Assembly: GCF_022899245.1 (NCBI RefSeq)
Contig: NZ_JALJAZ010000001.1
Location: 2,205,001 to 2,269,000 of the forward strand
Direction: 5' to 3'
Origin: Falsirhodobacter halotolerans
Lineage (GTDB): Bacteria; Pseudomonadota; Alphaproteobacteria; Rhodobacterales; Rhodobacteraceae
DNA length: 64,000 bases
Part shown: positions 27,489 to 36,049 of the stretch, in pieces
Position numbering within the stretch: the stretch's first letter is position 1
How the letters are laid out: each line of letters opens with the position of its first letter
Position numbers and translations under genes: made by a program
The notes under the pieces: model-generated
What the model saw: only the letters and a program-made list of their open reading frames with translations
Told to the model about the DNA's origin: nothing
The model's database searches: none

Positions 27489-28711
27489 CAGAACAGACTC
27501 AGCTGTTCGGGCGGGGCGGCGAACCGCGCCCGCAGATGCGCATCGTCAAGGCCACGCGCGCTCCATCCCGGCATGGTGATGAACGGCTTGGCCTTTTTCA
27601 GCACCGCGCCCATCGCCGCCAGATCCTCGTATCGGAGGGTGCGATGGCGGCGGGTGGCCAGCACCCGGTCCACCGTCCGCGTGCCAAATCCCGGCACGCG
27701 CAGCAGCGTCTCGCGCGGGGCGCGGTTGATGTCCACGGGAAACGCCTCCCGATGCGCGATGGCCCAGGCGGTCTTGGGATCGAGATCCAGATCGAGCATT
27801 CCTTTCGACGCGATCTCCTCCACCTCGAACCCATAAAAGCGCAACAGCCAGTCCGCCTGATAGAGGCGGTGTTCGCGCAAAAGCGGGGGCGTCTTCAACG
27901 GCAGTATCTTCGACGCGTCCGGAATGGGTGAAAAGGCGGAATAATAGACCCGGCTGAGGCCGTAATTGGCATAGAGATTGGACGATTGCCCCAGCACCGC
28001 CCGATCGTCCGCCGCATCCGCGCCCACGATCATCTGCGTCGATTGCCCCGCGGGGGCGAACCGCGCCTTCTTGCGGCCCGTATGCGTCACCTCGCGCGAT
28101 TCCTCGCGCTTCAGGCGGACGGCCCCCATGGCGCGGCGAATGTCGCGGGCGTTCTTTTCCGGGGCCAGCGCGCTCAGCCCCTGCTCGGTCGGCATCTCGA
28201 TATTGATCGACAGCCGGTCGGCGTAACGCCCCGCCTCGTCGATCAGTTCGGGCGAGGCGTCGGGGATCGTCTTCAAATGGATGTAGCCGCGAAAATTCTC
28301 CCGCTCGCGCAGGGTTTTTGCGATCCGCACCATGTCGCCCATCGTTTCATCGGGCGACTTGATGATGCCCGAGGACAAAAACAACCCTTCGATATAGTTC
28401 CGACGATAGAATTCGATGGTCAGGCGCACCACCTCATCCACGGAAAAGCGCGCCCGCTCCACCTTCGAGGACACGCGATTGATGCAATAGGCGCAGTCAT
28501 AGATGCAGAAATTCGTCATCAGGATTTTCAGCAGACTGATGCAGCGCCCGTCGGGGGCATAGGCGTGGCAGATGCCGGACCCGCCCGAACTGCCCACGCC
28601 CTTCCCATCGCGGGAATCGCGTTTCTGCCCCCCGCTGCTGGCGCAGGAGGCGTCATATTTCGCGGCATCCGACAGGAGCGCGAGCTTGTCCATCAACGTT
28701 CTTTGCGCCAT
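27488..28711 (-). CDS. UDG-linked radical SAM protein with HhH segment and clamp-binding-like tail
   Basis: A 407-residue radical SAM protein of the type named putative DNA modification/repair (linked to UDG). The cluster motif is CIYDCAYC (C69, C73, C76); extra cysteines at 23, 48 and 57 could bind a second cluster. Residues about 330-355 form a helix-hairpin-helix (RAPRETLLRVPGFGTRTVDRVL), a DNA-binding fold. The last five residues are QLSLF, matching the sliding-clamp-binding consensus QLxLF. The reaction is unknown. A LexA box lies directly upstream. The ATG at 28711 may be read from a leaderless transcript; an alternative start is M7 (28693). It is the first gene of the operon with udgX. 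Confidence 0.92.
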   Translation of the reverse strand: MAQRTLMDKLALLSDAAKYDASCASSGGQKRDSRDGKGVGSSGGSGICHAYAPDGRCISLLKILMTNFCIYDCAYCINRVSSKVERARFSVDEVVRLTIEFYRRNYIEGLFLSSGIIKSPDETMGDMVRIAKTLRERENFRGYIHLKTIPDASPELIDEAGRYADRLSINIEMPTEQGLSALAPEKNARDIRRAMGAVRLKREESREVTHTGRKKARFAPAGQSTQMIVGADAADDRAVLGQSSNLYANYGLSRVYYSAFSPIPDASKILPLKTPPLLREHRLYQADWLLRFYGFEVEEIASKGMLDLDLDPKTAWAIAHREAFPVDINRAPRETLLRVPGFGTRTVDRVLATRRHRTLRYEDLAAMGAVLKKAKPFITMPGWSARGLDDAHLRARFAAPPEQLSLF

Positions 28712-28713
28712 GG

Positions 28714-28746
28714 GTTCAGTATATGTTCACGGGGAACGTTAAGCAA
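28714..28746 (-). promoter_or_regulatory. LexA (SOS) box overlapping the promoter of the radical SAM-udgX operon
   Basis: GTTCAGTATATGTTC at 28714-28728 is a perfect GTTC-N7-GTTC, the established LexA operator of alphaproteobacteria such as Rhodobacter. On the minus strand the promoter reads TTGCTT (28746-28741), 17 bases, then TATACT (28723-28718), so the box covers the -10. The ATG begins at 28711, about where transcription should start. The box is by direct reading; LexA binding is inferred. Confidence 0.75.
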
Positions 28747-28774
28747 ACAAAAAGGCCCGCATGACGCGGGCCTT
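28747..28774 (-). terminator. Intrinsic terminator of the PRC-barrel gene
   Basis: On the minus strand a perfect 9-bp stem, AAGGCCCGC (28774-28766) with GCGGGCCTT (28760-28752), has a 5-base loop and runs into TTTTTG. It lies 20 bases after the PRC-barrel gene stop and just upstream of the SOS promoter, insulating the repair operon. Confidence 0.85.
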
Positions 28775-28794
28775 CCTGTCGCAATCCTGAAAGA

Positions 28795-29475
28795 TCACAT
28801 TTCGTATTCGGGAAGCGCCTTCAGTTCGTCTTCCGTCATCGTGGTGTAGGCGCGAACCGTGTCACCATCGGTTTCCTGGAAGAACGACAGCTCGGACACG
28901 GTCAGGGCCACCGATTTCGCGCCGATCCCGAGGAAACCACCCACATCGACGATCACCTGCTGCGGCGCACCTTCGGCCGGCACGACTTCGGAGATCTTGC
29001 CGATGTTGTCGTCTTCGGTCGCGTCGTCGTCGTCGCGGCCATAGACGGTGGCACCGTCAAGAACCTCACCCGTCAGCGTGCTCGCCTCGACCATGGCATA
29101 GCCTTCGGGGGGCGTCATCATCGGTGCGGTTGCGGTGTCACCCGGCATGGTTTCGGTCGCGGTGTCGGCCGGCATGGTGTTTGCAGGCGCCGCGTCCGAT
29201 GCGGGCGGCATCGTTTCCGTCGTGCCGGGCGTGGTTTCCATCGCCGGTGCGCCACCCTCGTTGCCGGTGTCTTTCGGCGCGGCCTCGGGCGAGGCGTCGT
29301 TGCCGGTCAGCGGGGCCGGGGTCATGCCCGTGCCGGTGGTCGGCTCGGCGCCCGTGCCGGTGGTCGGCGCGGTATCCGTGGCCGTGCCCGAGCCGGTGGC
29401 CGGGGGCGTGGTCTGAGCAAAGGCGGCGCCGGAAACAAGGGCCAGAACAGCCGTCGAAAGTGCGAGCTTATTCAT
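28795..29475 (-). CDS. Exported PRC-barrel domain protein with low-complexity linker
   Basis: A 226-residue envelope protein: signal peptide (1-22, cut at AFA-QTT), a linker of about 110 residues made almost only of T, G, P, A, E and M with repeats such as TGTGAEPTTGTG, and a C-terminal PRC-barrel (about 135-226: VEASTLTGEVLDGATVYG through LSFFQETDG). The ATG at 29475 is preferred over the one at 29481 because AGGAG is seven bases before it. PRC-barrel proteins of this kind in alphaproteobacteria are often stress or envelope proteins of unknown function. It is divergent from treY and has its own terminator. Confidence 0.85.
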   Translation of the reverse strand: MNKLALSTAVLALVSGAAFAQTTPPATGSGTATDTAPTTGTGAEPTTGTGMTPAPLTGNDASPEAAPKDTGNEGGAPAMETTPGTTETMPPASDAAPANTMPADTATETMPGDTATAPMMTPPEGYAMVEASTLTGEVLDGATVYGRDDDDATEDDNIGKISEVVPAEGAPQQVIVDVGGFLGIGAKSVALTVSELSFFQETDGDTVRAYTTMTEDELKALPEYEM

Positions 29476-29629
29476 AGTCATACTCCTGTCATTTCGTGGC
29501 ACGCTGTGCGCGCTCTGCCTACCCAACACCCGCTTCGCCCAATGGTTCCGCAAAATGCGAACGGCGTGGCGGGGAACCGCAAGCATCCGCCCGCGCTTGC
29601 CCATCCGTCATCCAGCCCCGAGGACTTCC

Positions 29630-31819
29630 ATGACCCCCCTGCCCACCGCCCTGTATCACCTGCTGCTGCGCGACGGCCGCACATTTCAGACCGGCATCGA
29701 CCTTATCCCCCATCTGACGGCCAGCGGGATCACGCATCTGTATCTGTCGCCGATCTTTCAGGCGACGACCGGGTCCACCCACGGGTATGACGTGACCGAC
29801 CCCACCCGCATCGATGACAGCCTTGGCGGTCAGGAGGGGTTCGACGCGCTGGCCCGCGCCGCGCGGGCGGCCAGCATCGACATCGTGCTGGACATCGTGC
29901 CGAACCACACGGCGTTCAATCTGGAAAACCCTTGGCTGGTGGATGTGCTGACCCATGGCGAGGACAGCCGTTATGCCCTTCATTTCGATATCGACTGGGG
30001 CAAGGGACGGCTGGTCGTGCCCTTCCTGACCGCCCCCGCGGCCCAGGCGGATCTGCGGGTGGAGGACGGCAAGCTGACCGATGGCAGCATCCACATGCCG
30101 CTGCGCCCCGGCACCGAAACGATGGAATACGCGCATGACGCGCAGGCCTATCGCCTGACCTTCTGGGAATACGAACGCGACGGGATCACCCATCGGCGCT
30201 TTTTCAACGTGACGGGCCTGATCGGGATGCGGGTGGAAGACGATCAGGTCTTTGCCGACACCCATGCGCTGATCTTCGATCTGGTGCGTTCGGGCAAGGT
30301 GCAGGGGCTGCGGGTGGACCATATCGACGGGCTGTCCGATCCGAAACAATATCTGGACCGGATGGCCGAGGCGCTGCCGGACACCCCGATCTGGGTGGAG
30401 AAGATCCTGACGGGGGACGAGGCGCTGCCCGCCGACTGGAAGACCCTTGGCACCACCGGCTACGAATCCGGGCGGGCGCTGGCGCGGGTGCTGACGGATG
30501 CGGACGGGCTGGCCCGGATCGACGGCGCATGGCGCGCGGCCACCGGGATCGAGGGCGATTTCGAGGATGCGCTGGCCATCGCCAAGGATGAGGTGGCGCA
30601 GGGCGACCTGGCCGCCGAACTGCGGCAACTGGTGGATCTGGGACAGGCGGCCCTCGGCCCCGAGGCGGAGGCGGGGCCGGAATGGGTGCGCGAGGCGGTG
30701 CTGGCCTTGCTGCGGCACTTCCCCCGCTATCGCACCTATTTCAGCGACACGGACGCGCGCGACGAGGATCGCGCGGTGATGCAGGCCACCGCCGACCACG
30801 CGGCGGCGGATGTGCGCACCGACCGCGTGCTGCGCCTTCTTGCCCATGCCATCACCGAAGGGGCCACGCCCGAGGCGCGCGCCTTCCGCATGAGATTCCA
30901 GCAGGTGACCGGCGCCCTTCTGGCCAAATCGCACGAGGACACGACCGCCTTCCGCTTCAACCGCTATCTGGCCGCGAACGAGGTGGGTGGCCTGCCGGAC
31001 GAGGCGACGATGACCGCCGAGGCGTTCGACGACTGGCTTCAGACCTTGGGCCCGGGGCATGTGCACCTGACCTCCTCGCATGACACCAAACGGTCCGAGG
31101 ATGCGCGGATGCGGCTGGTGGCCATGACCCACCGCCCCAAGCGGGCGCTGGCGCTGTGGAAGGCGGCGGCCAAGCTGCCGCAGGCGCGGGGCATCGCCCC
31201 CAACACCGTGTGGTATGTCGTGCAGACCGTGCTGGCCATGTGGGAATCGGACCGCGAGGATCTGGCCGACCGGCTGTCCACCCATCTGGAAAAGGCCCTG
31301 CGCGAGGCGAAGGAGATCACCAACTGGACGCATCCGGACACCAAGGCCGAAGGGGCCGTGATCGCCTTCGGACGGGCGCTGTGCGATGTCTGGGCCGAGG
31401 ACCTGCCCCGGTCTGCGCGGGCGATCATGAAGCGGGCGGATCAGCTGTCCCTGGCGCAGGTGGCGTTGAAATGCGCGCTGCCGGGCATCCCCTATATCTT
31501 TCAGGGGACCGAGGTCATGGTGCACACGCTGACCGACCCCGACAACCGCCTTGCGGTCGATTACCGCGCCGTGTCGCAGGCCGACACCGACAAGGCCCGC
31601 CTGACCCGCGCGATGCTGACCTTGCGCAAAGACCATCCGGATTTCTTCAAAAACGCCTCGGCCCACGCCACCCATAATGGCAATGTCCTGCATCTGCGCC
31701 GCAAATCCGGGGGGCAGGTTCTGGACATCGCCATATCGTTGTCGGGCAAACCGATCCCCGCCGGAAACATCTGGCCGCCCAAAAAAGATGCGCCCTTGTC
31801 GGTCAACTGGGAGGGGTGA
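29630..31819 (+). CDS. treY: Malto-oligosyltrehalose synthase
   Basis: Converts the reducing-end alpha-1,4 bond of a malto-oligosaccharide to an alpha,alpha-1,1 bond, making maltooligosyltrehalose. The 729-residue GH13 protein has the conserved regions LDIVPNHTAF, the nucleophile segment GLRVDHIDGLSDP near 227, WVEKIL near 255 and SSHDTKRSEDAR near 481. The ATG at 29630 is chosen because the family N-terminus starts there; earlier frame is unconserved. The partner treZ, which releases trehalose, is not in the window. glgC and glgX follow on the same strand. The 154-base gap to the divergent PRC-barrel gene must hold both promoters, but I could not assign them. Confidence 0.94.
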   Translation: MTPLPTALYHLLLRDGRTFQTGIDLIPHLTASGITHLYLSPIFQATTGSTHGYDVTDPTRIDDSLGGQEGFDALARAARAASIDIVLDIVPNHTAFNLENPWLVDVLTHGEDSRYALHFDIDWGKGRLVVPFLTAPAAQADLRVEDGKLTDGSIHMPLRPGTETMEYAHDAQAYRLTFWEYERDGITHRRFFNVTGLIGMRVEDDQVFADTHALIFDLVRSGKVQGLRVDHIDGLSDPKQYLDRMAEALPDTPIWVEKILTGDEALPADWKTLGTTGYESGRALARVLTDADGLARIDGAWRAATGIEGDFEDALAIAKDEVAQGDLAAELRQLVDLGQAALGPEAEAGPEWVREAVLALLRHFPRYRTYFSDTDARDEDRAVMQATADHAAADVRTDRVLRLLAHAITEGATPEARAFRMRFQQVTGALLAKSHEDTTAFRFNRYLAANEVGGLPDEATMTAEAFDDWLQTLGPGHVHLTSSHDTKRSEDARMRLVAMTHRPKRALALWKAAAKLPQARGIAPNTVWYVVQTVLAMWESDREDLADRLSTHLEKALREAKEITNWTHPDTKAEGAVIAFGRALCDVWAEDLPRSARAIMKRADQLSLAQVALKCALPGIPYIFQGTEVMVHTLTDPDNRLAVDYRAVSQADTDKARLTRAMLTLRKDHPDFFKNASAHATHNGNVLHLRRKSGGQVLDIAISLSGKPIPAGNIWPPKKDAPLSVNWEG

Positions 31820-31855
31820 ACGCTCCCGACGGAACGGCGGCGGAAATATGCGCAT

Positions 31856-31910
31856 GGGGCCGGAACCGTTCGGCCCCGCGAACGCTTGCCCCACAGATCA
31901 TATATGGGGC
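31856..31910 (+). other. Tandem hairpins in the treY-glgC gap
   Basis: GGGGCCG (31856-31862) pairs with CGGCCCC (31871-31877), and GCCCCA (31888-31893) pairs with TGGGGC (31905-31910), the latter covering the purine-rich region where the glgC ribosome site should lie. No T-run follows the first stem. It could tune glgC translation relative to treY. Confidence 0.35.
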
Positions 31911-31916
31911 GGGCGC

Positions 31917-33140
31917 ATGACGGCGGAAACGACACTTGACCTTTCGAAGACCTTGGCGGTTCTTCTGGCAGGGGGGCAAGGGTCCCGCCTTCACGAACTG
32001 ACCCATGGCGAATGCAAGCCCGCCCTTCTGTTCGGCGACCGTCGACGCATCGTCGATTTCACGGTGGCGGGCGCGGTGCGGTCCGGCATCCGCCAGATGA
32101 TCGTCGCCACCCAATACGAACCCGCCACGCTGAACAGCCACATGGTGTCCCGCTGGGGGCGCGCCTTCTCCATGATGGCGCTGCGCCATGGGCCGACCGT
32201 GACCGGACGGCCCGAAGGCTATGCCGGGACGGCCGCCGTGGTGGCCGCCAACATGGCCGAGATCGACGCCAGCGGCGCCGAGGAGATCGTCGTGCTGGCC
32301 GGCGACCACATCTATGACATGAACCTGACGGCGATGATCGCCGATCACCGCATGACCGGCGCGGATGTGACCGTGGCCGTCGATGCGGTGCCGCTGGCCG
32401 ATGCGACCGCCTTCGGCGTGATGGGCACCGATGCCGACGGGCGCATCCGCATGTTCGTGGAAAAACCGGCCCATCCGCCGCACATGCCGGGCGACCCGTC
32501 GCGGGCGCTGGCCAGCATGGGCATCTATGTCTTCAAATGGGCCTGGCTGCGCGCCGCGCTGGTGAAGGAGATGGCGGCCGACCGCGCCGAGCATGATTTC
32601 GGCAAGCACATCCTGCCGCTGGCCGTGGCGAACGGCCACGCCTATGCCCACACCCGCATGTTGGACGATGAAGGCCGCGCCCCCTATTGGCGCGATGTCG
32701 GCACGCTGGACGCCTTTCGCAAAAGCTGGATCGACCTGCGCGACGGGCTGGTCCGTTGCCGCCTGCCCGACACGGTGAACGCCGGGCGGCGCATGTTGGA
32801 TCCCGGCCATGACGGCTGGACCGGATACAACCTGCGCGCGGGCGGTCTGTCGCTGGCGCCGCCTTCCTCGATGACACGCCGCTGGACCCTGCTGGACGAC
32901 ACGGTGGTGATGCCCGGCGCGCGGATCGAACCCGGCGCACGTCTGACCCGCGCCATCGTCGCCCCCGGCGCGATCATCCCCGCCGACCTGACGGTGGGCG
33001 AGGATGCGATGGAGGACGCGCGCTGGTTCCGCGTGTCCACCGGCGGCACCACCCTCATCACGCCCGAGATGCTGTCGCGTCGCGCCTCGGCCCGGGCGCC
33101 CATCTATTCCACGGCCTCCCTCAGCACGGAACGCATCTGA
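31917..33140 (+). CDS. glgC: Divergent glucose-1-phosphate adenylyltransferase (GlgC-like)
   Basis: Probable ADP-glucose pyrophosphorylase, 407 residues against about 420-430 for classical GlgC. Retained: GGQGSRL (21-27), the KPA lysine, AGDHIY, FGVM, FVEKPA near residue 180, ASMGIYVF and YWRDVGT. Changed: the first arginine of GGRGTRL is Q, and the usual Y-x-GTADAV is YAGTAAVV, losing a near-invariant aspartate. The C-terminal left-handed helix is shortened and lacks the usual SLVSGGC segment. It may be a catalytically weakened or regulatory paralogue, with a classical glgC elsewhere. The stop is followed without gap by glgX. Confidence 0.82.
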   Translation: MTAETTLDLSKTLAVLLAGGQGSRLHELTHGECKPALLFGDRRRIVDFTVAGAVRSGIRQMIVATQYEPATLNSHMVSRWGRAFSMMALRHGPTVTGRPEGYAGTAAVVAANMAEIDASGAEEIVVLAGDHIYDMNLTAMIADHRMTGADVTVAVDAVPLADATAFGVMGTDADGRIRMFVEKPAHPPHMPGDPSRALASMGIYVFKWAWLRAALVKEMAADRAEHDFGKHILPLAVANGHAYAHTRMLDDEGRAPYWRDVGTLDAFRKSWIDLRDGLVRCRLPDTVNAGRRMLDPGHDGWTGYNLRAGGLSLAPPSSMTRRWTLLDDTVVMPGARIEPGARLTRAIVAPGAIIPADLTVGEDAMEDARWFRVSTGGTTLITPEMLSRRASARAPIYSTASLSTERI

Positions 33141-35183
33141 ATGACCTATCGTTTTGACCGCGCACGCTCTCGTTCGGACGTTCTGGGCGCGGAGGTGGAT
33201 GCCGATGGCACGAACTTCGCCATCTTCTCCGACAACGCCATCCGGATCGAACTGTGCCTGTTCGATGAAAAAGGCGAGACCGAGATCCAGCGGATGGACA
33301 TGCCCATCATGGAGGGCGGGATCTGGCACGGCTATGTCCCCGGCATCCGCCCCGGTCAACCCTATGGATACCGCGTCCACGGCCCCTACGAGCCGGAGAA
33401 CGGCCATCGCTTCAACCCCAACAAGCTGCTCCTTGACCCCTATGCCCGCGAGGTGATCGGCCATACCGAATGGGACGACGCGCTGTTCGGCTATGCCCTG
33501 CCCGGCGACGACACGACCTTCGACGAACGCGACAGCGCGCCCTTCATGCCCAAGGCCGTGGTCACCGACCCCGATTTCGACTGGGACGCCGACCGCGCGC
33601 TCTATCACCGCTGGTGCGACAGCCTGATCGTCGAGGCGCATGTGAAGGGCCTGACCCAGCTGAACCCCAACGTGGCCGAAGAGGATCGCGGCTATTTCGC
33701 AGGTCTGGGGTCGGATGCGGTGATCGACCATCTGCACCGCATCGGTGCGACGGCGATCGAACTGCTGCCGATCCACGGCTTCCTGCATGACCGGCATCTG
33801 CAGGAAAAGGGGCTGAGCAACTATTGGGGTTACAACTCCATCGCCTTCTTCGCCCCCCATCGCGGATATCTGAAAACCGGCCGCCCGCGCGAGATGAAGG
33901 AGGCGATCCGCAAGCTGCACAAGGCGGGGATCGAGGTCATTCTCGACGTGGTCTACAACCACACCGCCGAAGGGAACGAGAAGGGGCCGACCCTGTCCTT
34001 CAAGGGGATCGACAACGCCTCCTATTACCTGCTGTCCCCCGAGAACAAGCGCCATCACTTCGACACGACCGGCACCGGCAACACACTGAACGTGGCGCAT
34101 CCGATGGTGCTGCGGATGGTCTTGGATTCCCTGCGCTACTGGGTGCAGGTGATGCATGTGGACGGGTTCCGCTTCGATCTCGCCTCCACCCTCGGGCGCG
34201 AGCCGCAGGGGTTCGAGCGGGAGGGGTCGTTCTTTGCGGCCATCCGTCAGGACCCTGTCCTGTCCAAGGTCAAACTGATCGCCGAACCGTGGGATGTGGG
34301 CGCGGGCGGCTATCAGGTCGGCGGTTTCCCCTGGCCCTTCCGCGAATGGAACGACAAGGCGCGCGACGATCTGCGGGCGTTCTGGAAACGCGATCAGGGC
34401 ATGGTGCCCGCCGTCAGCGAACGGCTGTCGGGATCGCCGGTGCAGTTCAACCATTCGCACCGCCCGGCCACCAGCTCCATCAACTTTCTGGCCGCGCATG
34501 ACGGCTTCACCCTGTGGGACACCGTCTCCTATAACGACAAGCACAACGAGGCGAATGGCGAGGATGGGCGCGATGGTCACGACCACAACCTGTCCGACAA
34601 TATGGGCATCGAGGGCGAGACGGAGGATGCGGGCGTCAACGGATCGCGCGAACGCCGGGTGAAGGCGATGCTGGCCTCCTTGCTGTTCAGCCAGGGCGTG
34701 CCGATGATCCTGGCCGGGGACGAATTGGGCCAGAGCCAATACGGCAACAACAACGCCTATTGTCAGGACAGCGAGATCGCGTGGATTCATTGGGACAAGG
34801 CGCGTGGCGCCCTGACCGACGCGGTGGCGGCGCTGATGGCCTTCCGCACGGAAACCGCGCTGTCGCAGATCCAGTGGGCCACGGCGCCGGGCGACGAAGG
34901 ACGCGGCGGGCCGACGGTCACATGGCACCACCCCGCGGGGCATGAGATGACCGAAGGCGACTGGGGCGATGCCGGCCTGTCGGTGGTCGCGATGCGGGTC
35001 ATCACCCCCAAGGCCGACGTGCTTTTGATCCTGAACGCGGGCGATGAGGGCGATTTCACCCTGCCCGAGGGATCATGGACCAAGCGCATCGACACCGCGC
35101 TGGACCCCGTGGCCTGCGATGAGATCGTGCAGGGGACGCAGCGCCTGAACTGGCAATCGGCCAGCGCCTATATCCGGGCCTGA
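33141..35183 (+). CDS. glgX: Glycogen debranching enzyme, isoamylase type
   Basis: Hydrolyses alpha-1,6 branch points, releasing malto-oligosaccharides that TreY could use. The 680-residue protein has an N-terminal CBM48 beta domain (about 10-110, with DGTNFAIFSDNA) and a GH13 catalytic barrel: DVVYNHTAEG, the nucleophile DGFRFDLAS near 339, LIAEPWDVG near 380 and AAHDGFTLWD near 450. It begins on the base after the glgC stop, so the two are certainly one transcript. The last 16 bases overlap the convergent EamA gene. Confidence 0.95.
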   Translation: MTYRFDRARSRSDVLGAEVDADGTNFAIFSDNAIRIELCLFDEKGETEIQRMDMPIMEGGIWHGYVPGIRPGQPYGYRVHGPYEPENGHRFNPNKLLLDPYAREVIGHTEWDDALFGYALPGDDTTFDERDSAPFMPKAVVTDPDFDWDADRALYHRWCDSLIVEAHVKGLTQLNPNVAEEDRGYFAGLGSDAVIDHLHRIGATAIELLPIHGFLHDRHLQEKGLSNYWGYNSIAFFAPHRGYLKTGRPREMKEAIRKLHKAGIEVILDVVYNHTAEGNEKGPTLSFKGIDNASYYLLSPENKRHHFDTTGTGNTLNVAHPMVLRMVLDSLRYWVQVMHVDGFRFDLASTLGREPQGFEREGSFFAAIRQDPVLSKVKLIAEPWDVGAGGYQVGGFPWPFREWNDKARDDLRAFWKRDQGMVPAVSERLSGSPVQFNHSHRPATSSINFLAAHDGFTLWDTVSYNDKHNEANGEDGRDGHDHNLSDNMGIEGETEDAGVNGSRERRVKAMLASLLFSQGVPMILAGDELGQSQYGNNNAYCQDSEIAWIHWDKARGALTDAVAALMAFRTETALSQIQWATAPGDEGRGGPTVTWHHPAGHEMTEGDWGDAGLSVVAMRVITPKADVLLILNAGDEGDFTLPEGSWTKRIDTALDPVACDEIVQGTQRLNWQSASAYIRA

Positions 35184-36049
35184 GGCGCCATCTGGCGGGC
35201 GCGCACCGCGTCCCGCCAGGTGATATAAGCGATGGCGGCGATGATCATCCCACCGCCCAGCAGGACGAACGGGTCCACCGCCTCGCCAAACACGAGGACG
35301 CCCAGAAGGGTGGCCCAGATCAGTTGCAGGAACGTCACCGGCTGTGTCGTCGTCAAGGGCGCGCAGCCGAAGGACCGCGTCATGCAGTAATGGCCCGATG
35401 TGGCAAAGACCGCCGCCATCGCAAACCACGCAAGATCGCCCATCGACGGGGGCACCCAGACCATCATCGCCGGAACGGCCAGCACCACGGCCACGCTGAT
35501 CGACATCATCGCCACCACCAGCGCGGGCGGCACCTCACGGCTGAGACGTTTGGCGATCAGGTAGCTGACGGCAAACATCAGCGCCGCGAAAAGCTGCGAC
35601 AGGTGGCCAAGCTCCACCTCGCGCAGTCCGGGGCGCAGGACGATCAACGTGCCCAGAATCGCCACCCCGATGGCGGCGGCACGGCGGAGGGAAAACCGCT
35701 CGCCAAAGATCAGCGCGCCGCCGGCCACCACGGCAATGGGGGTCAGGTATCCGATGGCCGACACCTCGGCGATGGGGATATGCACCATGGCATAGAACCA
35801 ACCGACCACGGCGGCCGAATGAAACGCCCCTCGCAAGGTGAAAAGCCACCAGATATGTGACGGAAACCGTGCCCGGATCAGCGTGGGCAACAGGGGTGCC
35901 AGAAACACGATCCCGAAGGCATAGCGCAGGAACGCCGCCTGGATGGACGGCACGTCGCTGCCCGCCGCGCGCACCGCGCCATTCACCGCCACGAAGGACA
36001 GGCCCGAGACCAACATCCACAAGACACCCTGAACCGGCCGGTCACGCAT
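35168..36049 (-). CDS. EamA/DMT-family transporter
   Basis: A 293-residue inner membrane protein with ten predicted helices in two EamA repeats (about 5-135 and 150-280), each ending in the pattern of a GERF/GEAV helix boundary (ALIFGERFSL; LLGVLVFGEAV). Drug/metabolite transporters of this type usually export amino acids, nucleosides or vitamins; the substrate cannot be told. The start overlaps the ArgO-like exporter stop by eight bases, so the two exporters form an operon. Confidence 0.9.
   Translation of the reverse strand: MRDRPVQGVLWMLVSGLSFVAVNGAVRAAGSDVPSIQAAFLRYAFGIVFLAPLLPTLIRARFPSHIWWLFTLRGAFHSAAVVGWFYAMVHIPIAEVSAIGYLTPIAVVAGGALIFGERFSLRRAAAIGVAILGTLIVLRPGLREVELGHLSQLFAALMFAVSYLIAKRLSREVPPALVVAMMSISVAVVLAVPAMMVWVPPSMGDLAWFAMAAVFATSGHYCMTRSFGCAPLTTTQPVTFLQLIWATLLGVLVFGEAVDPFVLLGGGMIIAAIAYITWRDAVRARQMAPQARI

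Noticed and set aside
29541-29562. GTTC...GAAC inverted pair in the treY/PRC-barrel gap, considered as a LexA-like site
   Set aside because: It is inverted, not a direct GTTC-N7-GTTC, and the spacing is wrong for the alphaproteobacterial operator.
31803-34943. A 1046-codon open frame antisense to glgC/glgX
   Set aside because: Composition is rich in H, R, G, A and Q, typical of the antisense of high-GC coding DNA, and it lies entirely over two well-supported enzymes.
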